From the NCBI RefSeq assembly GCF_030936135.1, contig NC_082618.1, positions 3,832,034 to 3,896,033 of the forward strand: a stretch of DNA of 64,000 bases, given 5' to 3'. The position numbers and the translations under genes are program-made. This stretch comes from Gavia stellata (lineage: Eukaryota > Chordata > Aves > Gaviiformes > Gaviidae). The notes below the pieces were generated by a model. It was not told where the DNA came from. It saw only the letters and a list, made by a program, of their open reading frames with translations, and searched no databases. Shown piece by piece: positions 34,601 to 46,600 of the stretch. The first letter of the stretch is position 1; the number at the start of each line of letters is the position of its first letter.

Positions 34601-37600
34601 TTAATGCCACATGTGCTTGGAATAATTCTGTTTAGCTCTATAGCAATGTTCCACGTAAGCTGTCCCCATGACACTAAGCAAATTCATTAGTGGAAATATT
34701 CCATAACATAAATAATTTAGGAGACTAGGTTCTGTTTTCAAAATACCTTCTGTAAACTTGGATAAACTCTTGTCATAAGTAGTTCAGGCACTTAAAATCA
34801 CCTTAGTCCCATTTGTTTTCCTGGTTACCTAGACTGCTTGAAGATACTACTTCTAATGTTTTCTCAGATCTTAATGAGTATTTATCTGTCAGTTTAAAAG
34901 TCTTGGAGAATATGACCCAAATCTGACAGTTTGAGTATTGTATTGTGTGGCCTCAAGTGTTGGCACTTCACTTTTGTGAAGTCCTGAGCATCCTTCTCTC
35001 TTCTTTACCCTGTGTACCTTGAGGAAAGGGTCTTATTGTAAATAGTGACTTTCTTCAGTGCTTGGATATCCTTGAATAAAAATGTCGTGAATATGTGGCA
35101 CTATTTGGTTTGCACACATGGGCTGTTTTTGCTTTGTTATGACCAAGCTGGCTATTAATTTTGTTCTTGTATTCTGTCCATTCTAGGTTTTGCTTCTTCC
35201 ATGCTTTCTTTGAGACAAAGAAAAAGACTTCCCAAATATGTGAGACGAATGTCCTTCCATCAAAGCCTCTAGGTGAACAGGCTCATTCAGTGGCAGAAAA
35301 CTACTTCTTTGGGTAAAGATTTTGATTGCATATTTTAAGCTTGGAAATCTCACTTTTTTTCCTGAGGATAAGATCAGCCTGAGAATGGCAGGGCAAGAGG
35401 TTTGGGTTTGTGAGCTGCTATTGGAGCATTTGTTTGACTCCAGGACCAGGGAATGGCTTTTTTTAAGGAGGTCCTAGATGGATTTCCCAAAGATCCTTAA
35501 ATTTTGTCCAATAAAAACATAATTTTGCATGGCAAACCTGCTTAATATGTGTGTGGTGATCAGGTTGCAGAGTTGAGCTCAGACTGCTTTTTCTCATAAG
35601 ATTTCCGTTGCCACTGTTGCAAGCTAGAAGTGGAAGGACCCAAGAGAGAGGTGGTGGGGTTGTGTGGGTTGCTGTTGGCTTTCTGTCCACTCTGCATGCA
35701 AGGTGCTGATGGCTCCCCAGCCCTCCCTGTACTAAGGGAGATGGAGTTGGTAATAATAGATGCTTTTAGGTGATCGCCAAAGCTGGTGCTCCAACCTCAG
35801 TAGAGGGAAAGCAGAGGACATGGTGAGACACAGAATGGGAAACAACTGAGAATAATAGTGTCCTTGGGGACACTGAGGCAATGAGCTATACATTACTGTG
35901 CTTGGATACAGGCATGGGTTGAAACTTACCTGTGAATCTGGGTTGCAATGAGTGACCAGAACTCTGGGATGAGAGTGCTCTACAGGTGGGCGTTGTTTTG
36001 GAAAGTGTGAGAAGGCCATCTGGTTCCTCTGACAGTAAGGTGCTGGCTGTTTTTCTTTGCAGGTTACTTCAGACTTTAAACGCCTTGACTGTTTTGGGGG
36101 ATACAGCAAAGGCTGCAGCCTTGAGGGAGAAGCACATCCATGGTGTGACTGCCGATGGGAAGCTGTGGATCTTTGTCCTTGTTGAGTATGCCAACAAGCT
36201 GCTTTCCAGTGAGCATGTCAAAGCTGTGAAGCCTTTTACCAAGGAACAGAGGGATGCCTGGGAGAGGTGAGTTTGGGCCAATAAAAGAGAAATTGTATTC
36301 CGTCATCCTCCTGCTGTTGTTCTGGCTGCTGTAGCAGAGCCATTTTACAGCAGTGGCAGTTCTGTTTCTTCCCTTTGAGTACCCTGCACCTGTGACTGGA
36401 TTTCAGGATGCCTCTCTTTCTCATCACCCCATTCCTTTCTTCTTGTTCTTTCTGTGTGTTAACTATGTATAGGTGGCCATGTCCTTTTCTATTGTTGCTC
36501 ATAATCCCTCTCCCAAACATGATTGTAACTCTGCTGATCTTTTTCCCTAATAATGCCAGTACTAACTTCTCGGTGACTCTTTCCTGGTGCTCTTTTCTGA
36601 GCTTGATTTCCTGTAAAGGTCTATGCCTTGGCTGTAGTATTGGGAATCTAGCCTGTGCCCAAGTGCAGAAGTTTTTACAAGCCACACAAGGTGAGATGCT
36701 GTTGTAGGCTTAAGATTGTATACGATGTGTATGTCCAAGTTTGATAAATCAAATGTTAAGTACAGAAAATAATACTACAGATTTGGTGATGCTTTTAGTC
36801 TGATCATAAGAGAGGATTTGCTGTTGTAATTGTGAAAGACTCAAAAGGGTTTTTTTCTTCAGAACACTTCAGTCTGTGAAGAATCTGCAGAAGAAGGAAA
36901 ATAAATCAGACAGTGCCAAAGTTGTTGCTTTCCAGCAACTTCTGCTTTTAATGGCCATTCATCTTTTCAAGGTAAGACCTCTGAAGCATATTTGAGTGGT
37001 ATAAAATGGGCTGATAGCTGGTCTTTCTGAACACTGAGCTGGAGAGTTTCTTTGTGTTCAGAGATCCAGTCTTTCACAGCTTCTGGCTTCTAGAAATGGG
37101 CAATTGGCAGCTGATAAACTGAGATTCTTACAGTGACTGGAGACAACTCACAGATGCAAAGCTTGGCCTGAGATTAGTTTTGCCCTTGATTTGCTGTTGA
37201 GTGAAGCAATTTTTACTTAGATTCATATTTTCTTCTGCAAAGGGGTTGTAGTAGCTGATTTTAATATCTGTACCTATTCAGAGAGGTACTTAGATTAGGG
37301 GTATATTCCTTTGGTTGCTGTTGGTAGTGGGGAATTCAGAGGGGGTGTTTACTGTCTGCTTGTGATCAAACAGAATCCGTCTGAAACAATGGATGTTCTG
37401 AGTGACCTTCTGAACTGCACAGAGAGAGCATTCAGCAAAGAACCTAAGAAGAAAAAGACTGGTGAGTCCTTCCTACAGAAAGAAATGGAGTGGGATTGTT
37501 AACAGTCTGTCAAAAGACAGAAGATGGCAGTTCTGTATTAGTGAAGCACTCTGACTGCATCAGTTCTGGCTTGATGCACTTACCCCCAGGAGAATCCTCT

Positions 37601-40600
37601 CTCCTTCATTCTCTTTCCTTGTCTTTCTAAATCTCTTGTCTCTTGCTCCAGCTCTTTATCCACATCCTGAGTGGGTTTGGTTTCTGTGTGCCTCTTAAAG
37701 GATAGGTGAGCTTCAGAGCTGGCTGTTGGTCAGATGAGCAGTGTCCAAGGGACTTCACTCTTTTTTGAGTCCGTGTTCTGTGCTCGTGTTCTGTGCTGGC
37801 CAAGAGCTTGCCTGAAGTGGTGGTATCTCTCTGCCAAGGCAAAGTTGTGGGCTCTCCTAACAGCTGGCAGGCCTGAAACTTGCTATTTTCAGAGCTCAGC
37901 TTCTGGGCAAATGAAATGTGTCCTGTGTGTAGATACAGCCTGTTTGCTGATTTAGGCTGGTCCTTGTTTAGGGCCTGCCAAGCTAAGTTGGGACTTGACC
38001 AGGAAAGAACCTGGGTTGGTCTTCTGACTTCCTCTCTAGCTATGGTCTTGCTGTTCTCCTTAAATCTCTGTGTAAATTTGAGGGTACTATGAAAATAAAA
38101 GCTGTAATTCTGTGGTGGTTTGGTTGTATGTAGATCAGGATTCCCAAACTTTTGGACTAATGGACCAGTTTCAAATGTCAGCACTTTTCATGGGCTGCTG
38201 TGACTCCTTAATTCATTGGAAACACTATAAAATGTCTATACTTTTGCTGACTAGCTGCTGATTGCTTTAATGTGGCCAAATAGGTGTCATATGATTTGCA
38301 GAACTGCTAATCTAAGTAATGATTTAATGAATGGTAGGTTTTGTTGCCTGGTAAGGCTTTGCGGTGATCTAAAGGCAATTTCAGGCATGCTTCTCCTTAC
38401 AGTTAGTAGCCTTCCAGTACAGCTACAATCTTTAGCTTCAGACTTGATTATTTCTGGTCTGTGTTGCTGAATGAGTGCTTCTAAGAGTCAGCTAGAAGGA
38501 CTATCTTTTTTTCCTTGGTGAATATATCTACACTCTGTTATTGATGTGCCAGTGCATTGTTTTTGCCCCTTCCTGTCATTGTTTGTTCCTCTGCAGGCAA
38601 CAAAGAGCCAGGATGGGTTGAGGTGATGGTGGAAATCCTTCTCTCCCTCCTTGCCCAGCCCAGCCTACTGATACGTCGGATTTCCAAGAGCGTGTTTGTA
38701 CGGATATGCCCTAATCTGACCAAGAAGGGCTTGCAGCTGATCCTGGATGTAAGTGAGGCACTAGTAGGGCATTGTACTGTTTGCCTGTCTTGTCCCTGAC
38801 AGATATACAAGCATGTCTCTATTGTGGGGTTAAATAAAAAAACTCCTTGATTTAGAAAATATCTGACAATGTGTGCTACTGAATTTTAAATGTAGCTTAC
38901 GGAGAGTTGGGGTTTTTTGGTTTTGGTGGGTTTTTTTTGTTCGTGGTTTTTTTTTTTTTTTTTAATTATTTATGGGAGCCTGAGATCTGCTAACTTTAAG
39001 CTGTATTCTGTGGTAGTTTTAGGCTGAAGAAGTTCCTGGGTCAGTTTATATAGCTGGTAGATTTCATATGTGAGTATAAATGGTAACAACTTCTTTTTTT
39101 TCTAGAAAGGCTAAGCATAGATGTGCTAAAAATAAGTGACACTAAAAATCTGAATGGGTCATAACACTGAGTAAGGTGGTGTATTCTGAGAGAGTAATAT
39201 GTGGATTGCAAAGATGTGCTGCTATATGATGAATCTAATACTTCATTTGTAACAAATCAAAATGTGTGATGTCACCAACCTGTTCAGTTTTCTCCACCTT
39301 TTTTGTTACTGGTAGAAAGAACTTAGCATATTAACAAACATGGTATTATAAGCCAGGAAGTTGAATGGCTTTACTTACTATTTCATCATTCAACTGGCTT
39401 ACTGTCCTGGAATTCCTGTCTGTTGTACGTACGCAAGAAATGCATCAAAACAAAACACTGAAAAAACACAAGTCCATCTTTTTTGCAGGTTCTTGACCCA
39501 TACCAAGAGCAAAATGAAGAAAGTGCTGTTGTTGTGATGGAAGAATCGGACAAAAAGATCAAATCTGCACAGGACACGGTAACTGATCTGCCATTGCCAG
39601 TCACAAATACTCTTTAGACCTCACTGTTTAAAATAAGGTTTCTCCTTGTTGTAGTTTAACCCTAGTGTGCAACTAAGCACCACACAGCCGCTTGCTCACT
39701 CCCCCCAGTGGGATGGGGGAGAGAATTGGAAAAAAGGTAAAAATCACGGGTTGAGATAAAGACAATTTAATAGGACAGAATAGGAAAAAAATTAACTTTA
39801 TCCCAGCCAAAACCAGGACACTCCTGATGTGTGGTAATAGACGTAATTGCATTTCTCTGTCTTGAGTAAAATGGCTGTTGCTCTTCTAGGATATATTTTA
39901 AAAGTGCAACACACTTGTTGAAAGTGCATGTTTATTAGACTCTGGGCCTTGAAGGAAAATGCTGTTGTAAGTATGGCTATTTGAATAGATGACTTCCTGA
40001 GAACAAATGACTGCATCCTGAAATTAGCCTAGGCCTCTCTTTTTTGCAGCCACAGACTGAATCATTGCTGTGATGCCCAGCCATCTGAATTCAAGATCTC
40101 GGGTTTTAAGAACCGCAGAGATGCGAGTCACAAAGCGTTACAAGCGTTAGCAGAAAGGAGAGTCAGATGGGCGCTATTACTTCAGATGTTCCTTGGAAGC
40201 TTCTTTTTAATACTAATTTAATATGACAGAGAAGTCTGTATTATGTTCTGCTTTTAGCTCTTGTGAAGACCTGGTATCTTGTTATCTGAGGTGTCTTTAC
40301 TTGAATCTGAGGGCTGGAAGCAAGGCAGTGGGGTGAGGGGAGGCTTGAGTTTTTGTTTCTGAACAGTGACACACCTGAGAATTGAGTAGGGCTTGCTTGA
40401 AGAACAGTGGGTCAGGAGATGAACTTTTCTTCCTCAGGACGATGAAGGCAGCGAGGACTCCTCAGAAGAAGGTGACACTGAGGAAGAGAATGACAGTGGA
40501 GATGAGGAAAAGAATGAAGAAGTTGATGATAATTTTCGCAGTCAGCTGATGAATGTTCTCCAAGCAGGGAATGCATTGGTACGTTTTCACTGCCTACCTT

Positions 40601-43600
40601 GATGCAGATACCAAGAGGTTTGGGGTGGTGAAAGGTTATCTAATACCCGCATCCTCTCTGAGCCCATGCAGTGATAACCCTGGCAGTCATCTTTGTATGG
40701 CATTTGAAGCAGGAGGTCAGGATCTTCAAAGCAAGCTGTTGGGAATAAGTCACTTGTTCTTTTATTTATTGATAGTATGTCTTGAGTACTTTAGCTTGTC
40801 CAGTCTAGCCTGATGCAGCTTGTGTTCCTGCCTGCAATAAATGAGATTGATATGAACTTAAAGCACTGAGATACTGTTACATGGTGCCTGTATTGGCTGG
40901 CCTGTGTGGAGGAGTGTGGTTCTTCTCGGCCACCCTGGAGACTCCTTGTAGCAGCGTTGGAGTGTGGTTTAATGATTGCTGTAACGGCTACAGAGATAGC
41001 AACATATTAACCTCTTCACTGAAGGAGCAAGAGCACAACGGGAGTCCGTATCAAAATCTCAGTCTCTTCCCTCTCCCGATCCTTTAGCTCTACGTGTTAG
41101 TACTGGGCAGCCAGGATTACCTGATAGGAAATAGAAGCTAGACTTCTCATGGGTCTGAGCATCTGTTTTCCCTCCCCATGTTGTTGTTCTGGGTCTAGAG
41201 GTAGCTACATCCCTACTGTGAGTCTGGTCTTGGCTGCGGTTCTCTCCCCACTGTCTGTTTGAAGTACCTGAAATAACATGTTGTTCTTGCATTCTAAAAA
41301 TGAAAGGGAGGAGATGAGAGTGATGAAGAGCTGGATGATGAGGCTATGATGGCTCTTGACAAGAACATCTCAGCGCTTTTTGCGGAGCAGCAGAAACGGA
41401 TCCAGGCGAAGAAGGATGAGAAAGACAGGATGCGGAAAGAGAAGATCCTACGGAGGGATTTCAAGATTAAGGTGGGAAATACGTGTTTGGTGTGAAGACC
41501 ACTGGCTTACTAGCATGTTAGTTGTAGCCTACTGCATGCCATGAGTTAGTTACTTAACCCTAAACGTCTTGGACATTGATGTATGTCATAAGCTCCTGGA
41601 AGTTGGGACTGGATTGTTCTGACTTTGTACAGCACCTGGCACAGCAAGATTGTGGTCAGTGATTGGGGGCTTCACATGCCTACTTCAAAACAAAAAACAG
41701 GACTGTGCTATCAAAAAGTGAACCGTGGTTTCCATTTGCTGATCTGAAATGTTTCAGTTTATTAGATCCTTCCCCACACCCACCCAAAGGTAGGTGCCTG
41801 TCAGTTTTTGTAAGCTGGACAAGCTTGATGTGCCTTAGTGTGACATGCATAAAATCCTTCTGGTAATTTTGCAATGTAAGCTTTTTGGGGGCCTGTTATG
41901 CTAATAAAATGAGGAGGATTATGGTTAACACCCCCTGGTTATTTGTGACTGTAATACTGACTTCAGGCCACCTGGTGTCAGCATGGACTGTCCAGGATAT
42001 TTGGGCATCCACGTACAGCTCCAGCTGCTCAGGTACAGAAAAGTCTGGTGTCAGGTTAGCCAAGATGAAGGCTGAATGGTGTAGCGAGCCATCGGCTTTA
42101 CTGCATTTTCATTCTGATGCTGGGCTGTAAGAGGCTGATTTTATGCTAGTGCACTGTCTGGAAGTCAAGGGGGGCTCACAGGGGCGAGAGCTGTCAGTCA
42201 ATGGTGCTAACAGAGATCTGTGCCAAGTTATAGTGACTGCAGGTCTGGCCAGGTGGCAGTGGTTCTCATAACTGCTGTTGCTAAATGGGGTCACTGCACA
42301 AAATAAAGGCTGTCTGTTGACTTTAGCCTTAATCTTCGGTTTCAAATTTTTAGTTTTCAGTTTCTCATGCCATAACAGTACAAATGCTAGCAGAAGGTGT
42401 ACAGATCTCAGCTGCAAATATTTTTTTTCAGCCCTCTCCAGCTGCTGTGTAGCCCACTCCAGTCTGAAGGAGCTGCTCTGGGTAGATCCATTGTGTTTCC
42501 CTGTCTGCATTAGTTCTCATGTCAGTAACTCTGTTTGCAGGTGCTGGATCTAATTGAAGCATTCCTGACTAAGCAATCGGAGAACCCCTTGGTGTTTGAC
42601 ATCATTGAGCCCCTGCTTCGGGTGATTGAACAGTGCATGAGCTCAGACTCTGACAAGCAGGAGGTTGACTTCCTCCAGAAAACAGCCAATATCTTCAAGT
42701 AAGTGTCCATAGTCTTCCAGATAATAGGCAATGGCTTTTCATAGACACCAGTGGTGTTGGTTGCATCCCAGAAGTTGGTTTTTCTAAGATTGAAGACAAT
42801 TGCTATGCTTATAGATTATCTAGAATTAGGTTACCAGCACCACACATGCACACAATGCTTAGTCATAACCTGCAGGAAAGAAATTAGAATCTAGGTTTTC
42901 TAGTCGAAGGGACTTGAAGTGTCAAACCTGTTTGCAAGTGGAAACCTTAAGAACAAACATTGGTATTGCAGGCACGGTGCCATGTCACTGAATATCTTCA
43001 CAGGCCTCTGACCTCCGAGTCAGACTGTGCAACAGTTCCATAGGCTTACAGAGTTGCTGCTGTGGCTGGAATGAAACTCCCAACAAGTTACTATTGAGAC
43101 AGGCAGAGTGCAAACTCTCTCTGTTCACGGCCGGAAGTGAAGCATGATACAAGCTAGACAAACATAATGCATGGTGTGTGACATGTGTCTTCTGTACACC
43201 ACTCCCTGACGTCCTCAGCACTGCCATAAAGCATTTTCAGCACTGCTTTCTACCCCCTGTTGAGAAGCAGTTCTGCAGAAACAGGATTTGAGGCATCCAG
43301 TCTACTTTGTCGGAGCTCTGGAGGAAAGTTGACTGATGCATAAATAGGTGCTTGAAAGCAAAGAGCAGTAAGCTGCCTCACCCTTCTTGCCACGGCAATG
43401 GCTGCCTGTTTTGCTGCCTGCAGCTAGCACCATTTTTGTTTATGTGTCGCCCTGAGCCCAGTGATAAGGGTTCATAGCAATCTGTTTCCCAGAGCTCTTT
43501 CTGTAGGTAATGGCTTTTGGTTTGTTTTTAATGCTCTTTCAGGAACTCGTTGTGCCGAACTAAGCAGTACTGCAAGAGGGTGGATGCCCTGCAAGAAGAT

Positions 43601-46600
43601 TTGCACGCTTTTGTGGAGAGGCTTGTGAAGAAAGCCTGCAAGCACACTGACTCTTCAGTGGCTCTCTATTATTTCAGGTGAGGGTTAAAAATGAGCGTCT
43701 CTACTCGGTGCTGTGGGCTGGTCTGTAAGCAAGCATAATGTCGCATGTTAAAAAAGTTCAGATGATGAAGGCTAGGTGCCAGCATCTGTGTCTTACATGA
43801 GGACTAGTCAGTCATCCTGGCAGTCTGAAGCATTTTCAAACAGATGTCCATTTTTGGTGATCATCTTCTATGGGCTCTGTGATACAGAAAGGGTCTGGTT
43901 TAGCTTTGCTGGTAGTGATGGGAAGAGCTTTCTTGAGGCTTCCTTGGGGAGTAATGAACTGTGTGTGATTCAGCACGGGGGTGAGTGTAATTTATAGTCA
44001 AACTGCAATGTTCGTTCTGTAAATACAGTGGTTTACTGTCTCCATGATAGCACAGTGAGGACAATAATGATTATGAGTCCTGACTGTACGTACCAGTATT
44101 CATTCCTTTGCTGCTGAATACAGGTGAACTAGGATAAGCCATATGTGTATTTGTTACGAAATGAGCAATCTTGCTGTTTCCTGGTGTAAATGGGAGTGCC
44201 ATTTGCCAGTAGGCTCTCTTGTGACTTGCAGGCAGTTTCAGGAGGGCTTTCATACTCTGTCTGGGATTTCTCAACACAGCTGTGTATGCAGTGGGTACCA
44301 TGTTGCATGGTCAACCCAGTGCCATTGGCTCTGTAGCACACGTGGCTCATGGCTGTGCAGGAACCGTGGTACTCCCTGGCAGTGCAGGGCTGGCTATGCG
44401 TGCCGCATGGCTCCCTGACAGCTTCCTGGCAATGGCAGTCCTGAGTGGAGCCGTGCCCAGTTAATACGTTTCACAAAAGCAGCAAGCTGTCTGCATGCTT
44501 TCTCAGTTGACCTGCCCAAGTTCTCCAGGCACACAGCAGCCTGAGCTGAGAGGGCTGCACTGTAGTGCTGGCTGGGCTGTGCAGGCTCCAAAATCCTGGG
44601 CAAATGCAGAAATCCTCAAGCAATGCTGCTCAAAACTGATGGCAAGCTGCATGAGCTTGAGGAAACCAGGCTGATAGTGGGGATGTCTGACTGCAGTGAC
44701 AGATAATGAAATGATGCAGCCTCCTAAGATTTATTTGTCTTTAGGTCTGGCTAGAGTGGGTTAGACTGAGAGAAGGGGCCGTCTCGGACTCCTTAACCCC
44801 CCTTGGTACAGAATAAGCTGTCTGCATCACTTGGCCTCTGCCCTCAGGTCGCTTTGCAGTGGCACTGTGACACTGTGGTAACTGCTACGTTCTTCCCTTT
44901 TCCTTTTCTTTTTTAGTGCCTCATTATACCTGCTCAGAGTGTTGAGAGGAAACACGTCCGATAAGTCATCAACTCCTCCTACCTCTCTGCCAGAGAAACA
45001 GAGTGACACCATCCCGCAGGCTTGTCAGGTAAGACAGCATGCTGCTCTTAAGGCAGTGTTTTTTGCCAGTAAGGTTGCATTACCCCATCTTGCTGAGCGG
45101 GCCTTGCTTATTCAATCTCACTGCTCCTGCTGCCCACAGATGCCTGTCTACATGATTTCTTTTCTGTAAAGCTGTCACATTCCCCATCCCCTTCTGGCCC
45201 TCACCCTCCTGCCTTTGCAGGGCCTGCGTGCCCATAGCCACCAGGGGCTGCTGCTGTACAGTGGATCCAGGTTAATTGCCGAAGAAGCCTGATGTATATT
45301 TACGTTGCTTTCCCGGCTGATTTGCTATTTTTGCAGTAACCTCTTGGCAGTCACTCTTGTGTTCTTTTCTGGGAGGGTGCTGAGGAGCAGGGAGGCACAG
45401 GGCAGTGGTGGATGAGAGTGAACTTGTATCTCTCTGAGGTTTGGGCTGAGTTATCTCAGGGTGAAGAAAGTGTGGAGCAGCCCTGATTTCAGTGGTAGTT
45501 GTTTGCAGGGAGACTCTTCACTTCGTTGTGCTATGGGTGTCTGTTACTTGGGGATCCTTGCTGTTCGGTCCCCTTTCACCTACTGTCTCTGTTGAATTTC
45601 ACAGGTCTCTGAATTTGGTCACCCTATATATTGGGCAGCCCAGTCCCTTCACCTCCACTAGAAACCTAGCAAGTAGTGTTTCACCAGCTAGCCTGATACT
45701 TGCCTCTGAACCTCTCAAATTGTGTGCAGGAATTAGTGCCTTAATCCTGTTGACATTTTGTGGGCAAGGAAGATAAACAGGGCTACCTCATGACAAGGGA
45801 GGGCCTGGAAATTACAAACACTGAGATATTATTAGCGGCTGAAAAGGCAGCCAATATTTCTAAGGCGTAGCGAGATACTGAGAGTGTTAATTCAAGTAGC
45901 TCTTGTTCTGTGCTGGGCCTTTCTGGAAAGAAAAACAGCGTGGGAGATCAGTGGGGAACATAAACAACATACTTGACTTTGAGGCTAAAGTGAGATATGC
46001 TTCACAGCATCCTTGTGCAGCTTCACAGGAAAGGCTATTATTATTCCTGCAGGAACAGAGCTGTGGTCTTGACCAGCCAAGGACACAGCCAGCAACTGAA
46101 GTGAGTTGCTGCTTTGAGGGAAGTGACACAGTTTAGTTTGTGTGATGCTGCTGGTGCTGACACTGTGGTGAGGCCGGGAAGGTTTTGCAGTGGGTAACCA
46201 GAGACAAAGGTGTGGTGTATTTCCAGTGAGCAGTGCTTTGTGAGCACAATCTGGAGCTTTTTGGTAAGCAGGAAAGTGGAACTAGAGCAAACCCTATGAT
46301 GCAGTGTCCAAATTTATGGAAAAGCCTGTTACTATAGCAGACATTTTTTACATTAAACATCTGCACGAGAGGAGGAATAAATCTGTTTTCCCTGTAGATG
46401 TGTATGTCAAATAAGTGCTAAGTATACGAAACTGGGGTCATATATTTTAAGATCCATCTCCCCTGCTCCACTCTAGCCTGTGTTCAGCTCCAGTAGCCCT
46501 GGGAGTTTGACCTGGGAACAGGACACAACATTAACATGGCTTCAACTTGCTATGGGGCCATGGAAAAATTGCTTGGGCAGAGGTTCGCAAAAGGCCCATC

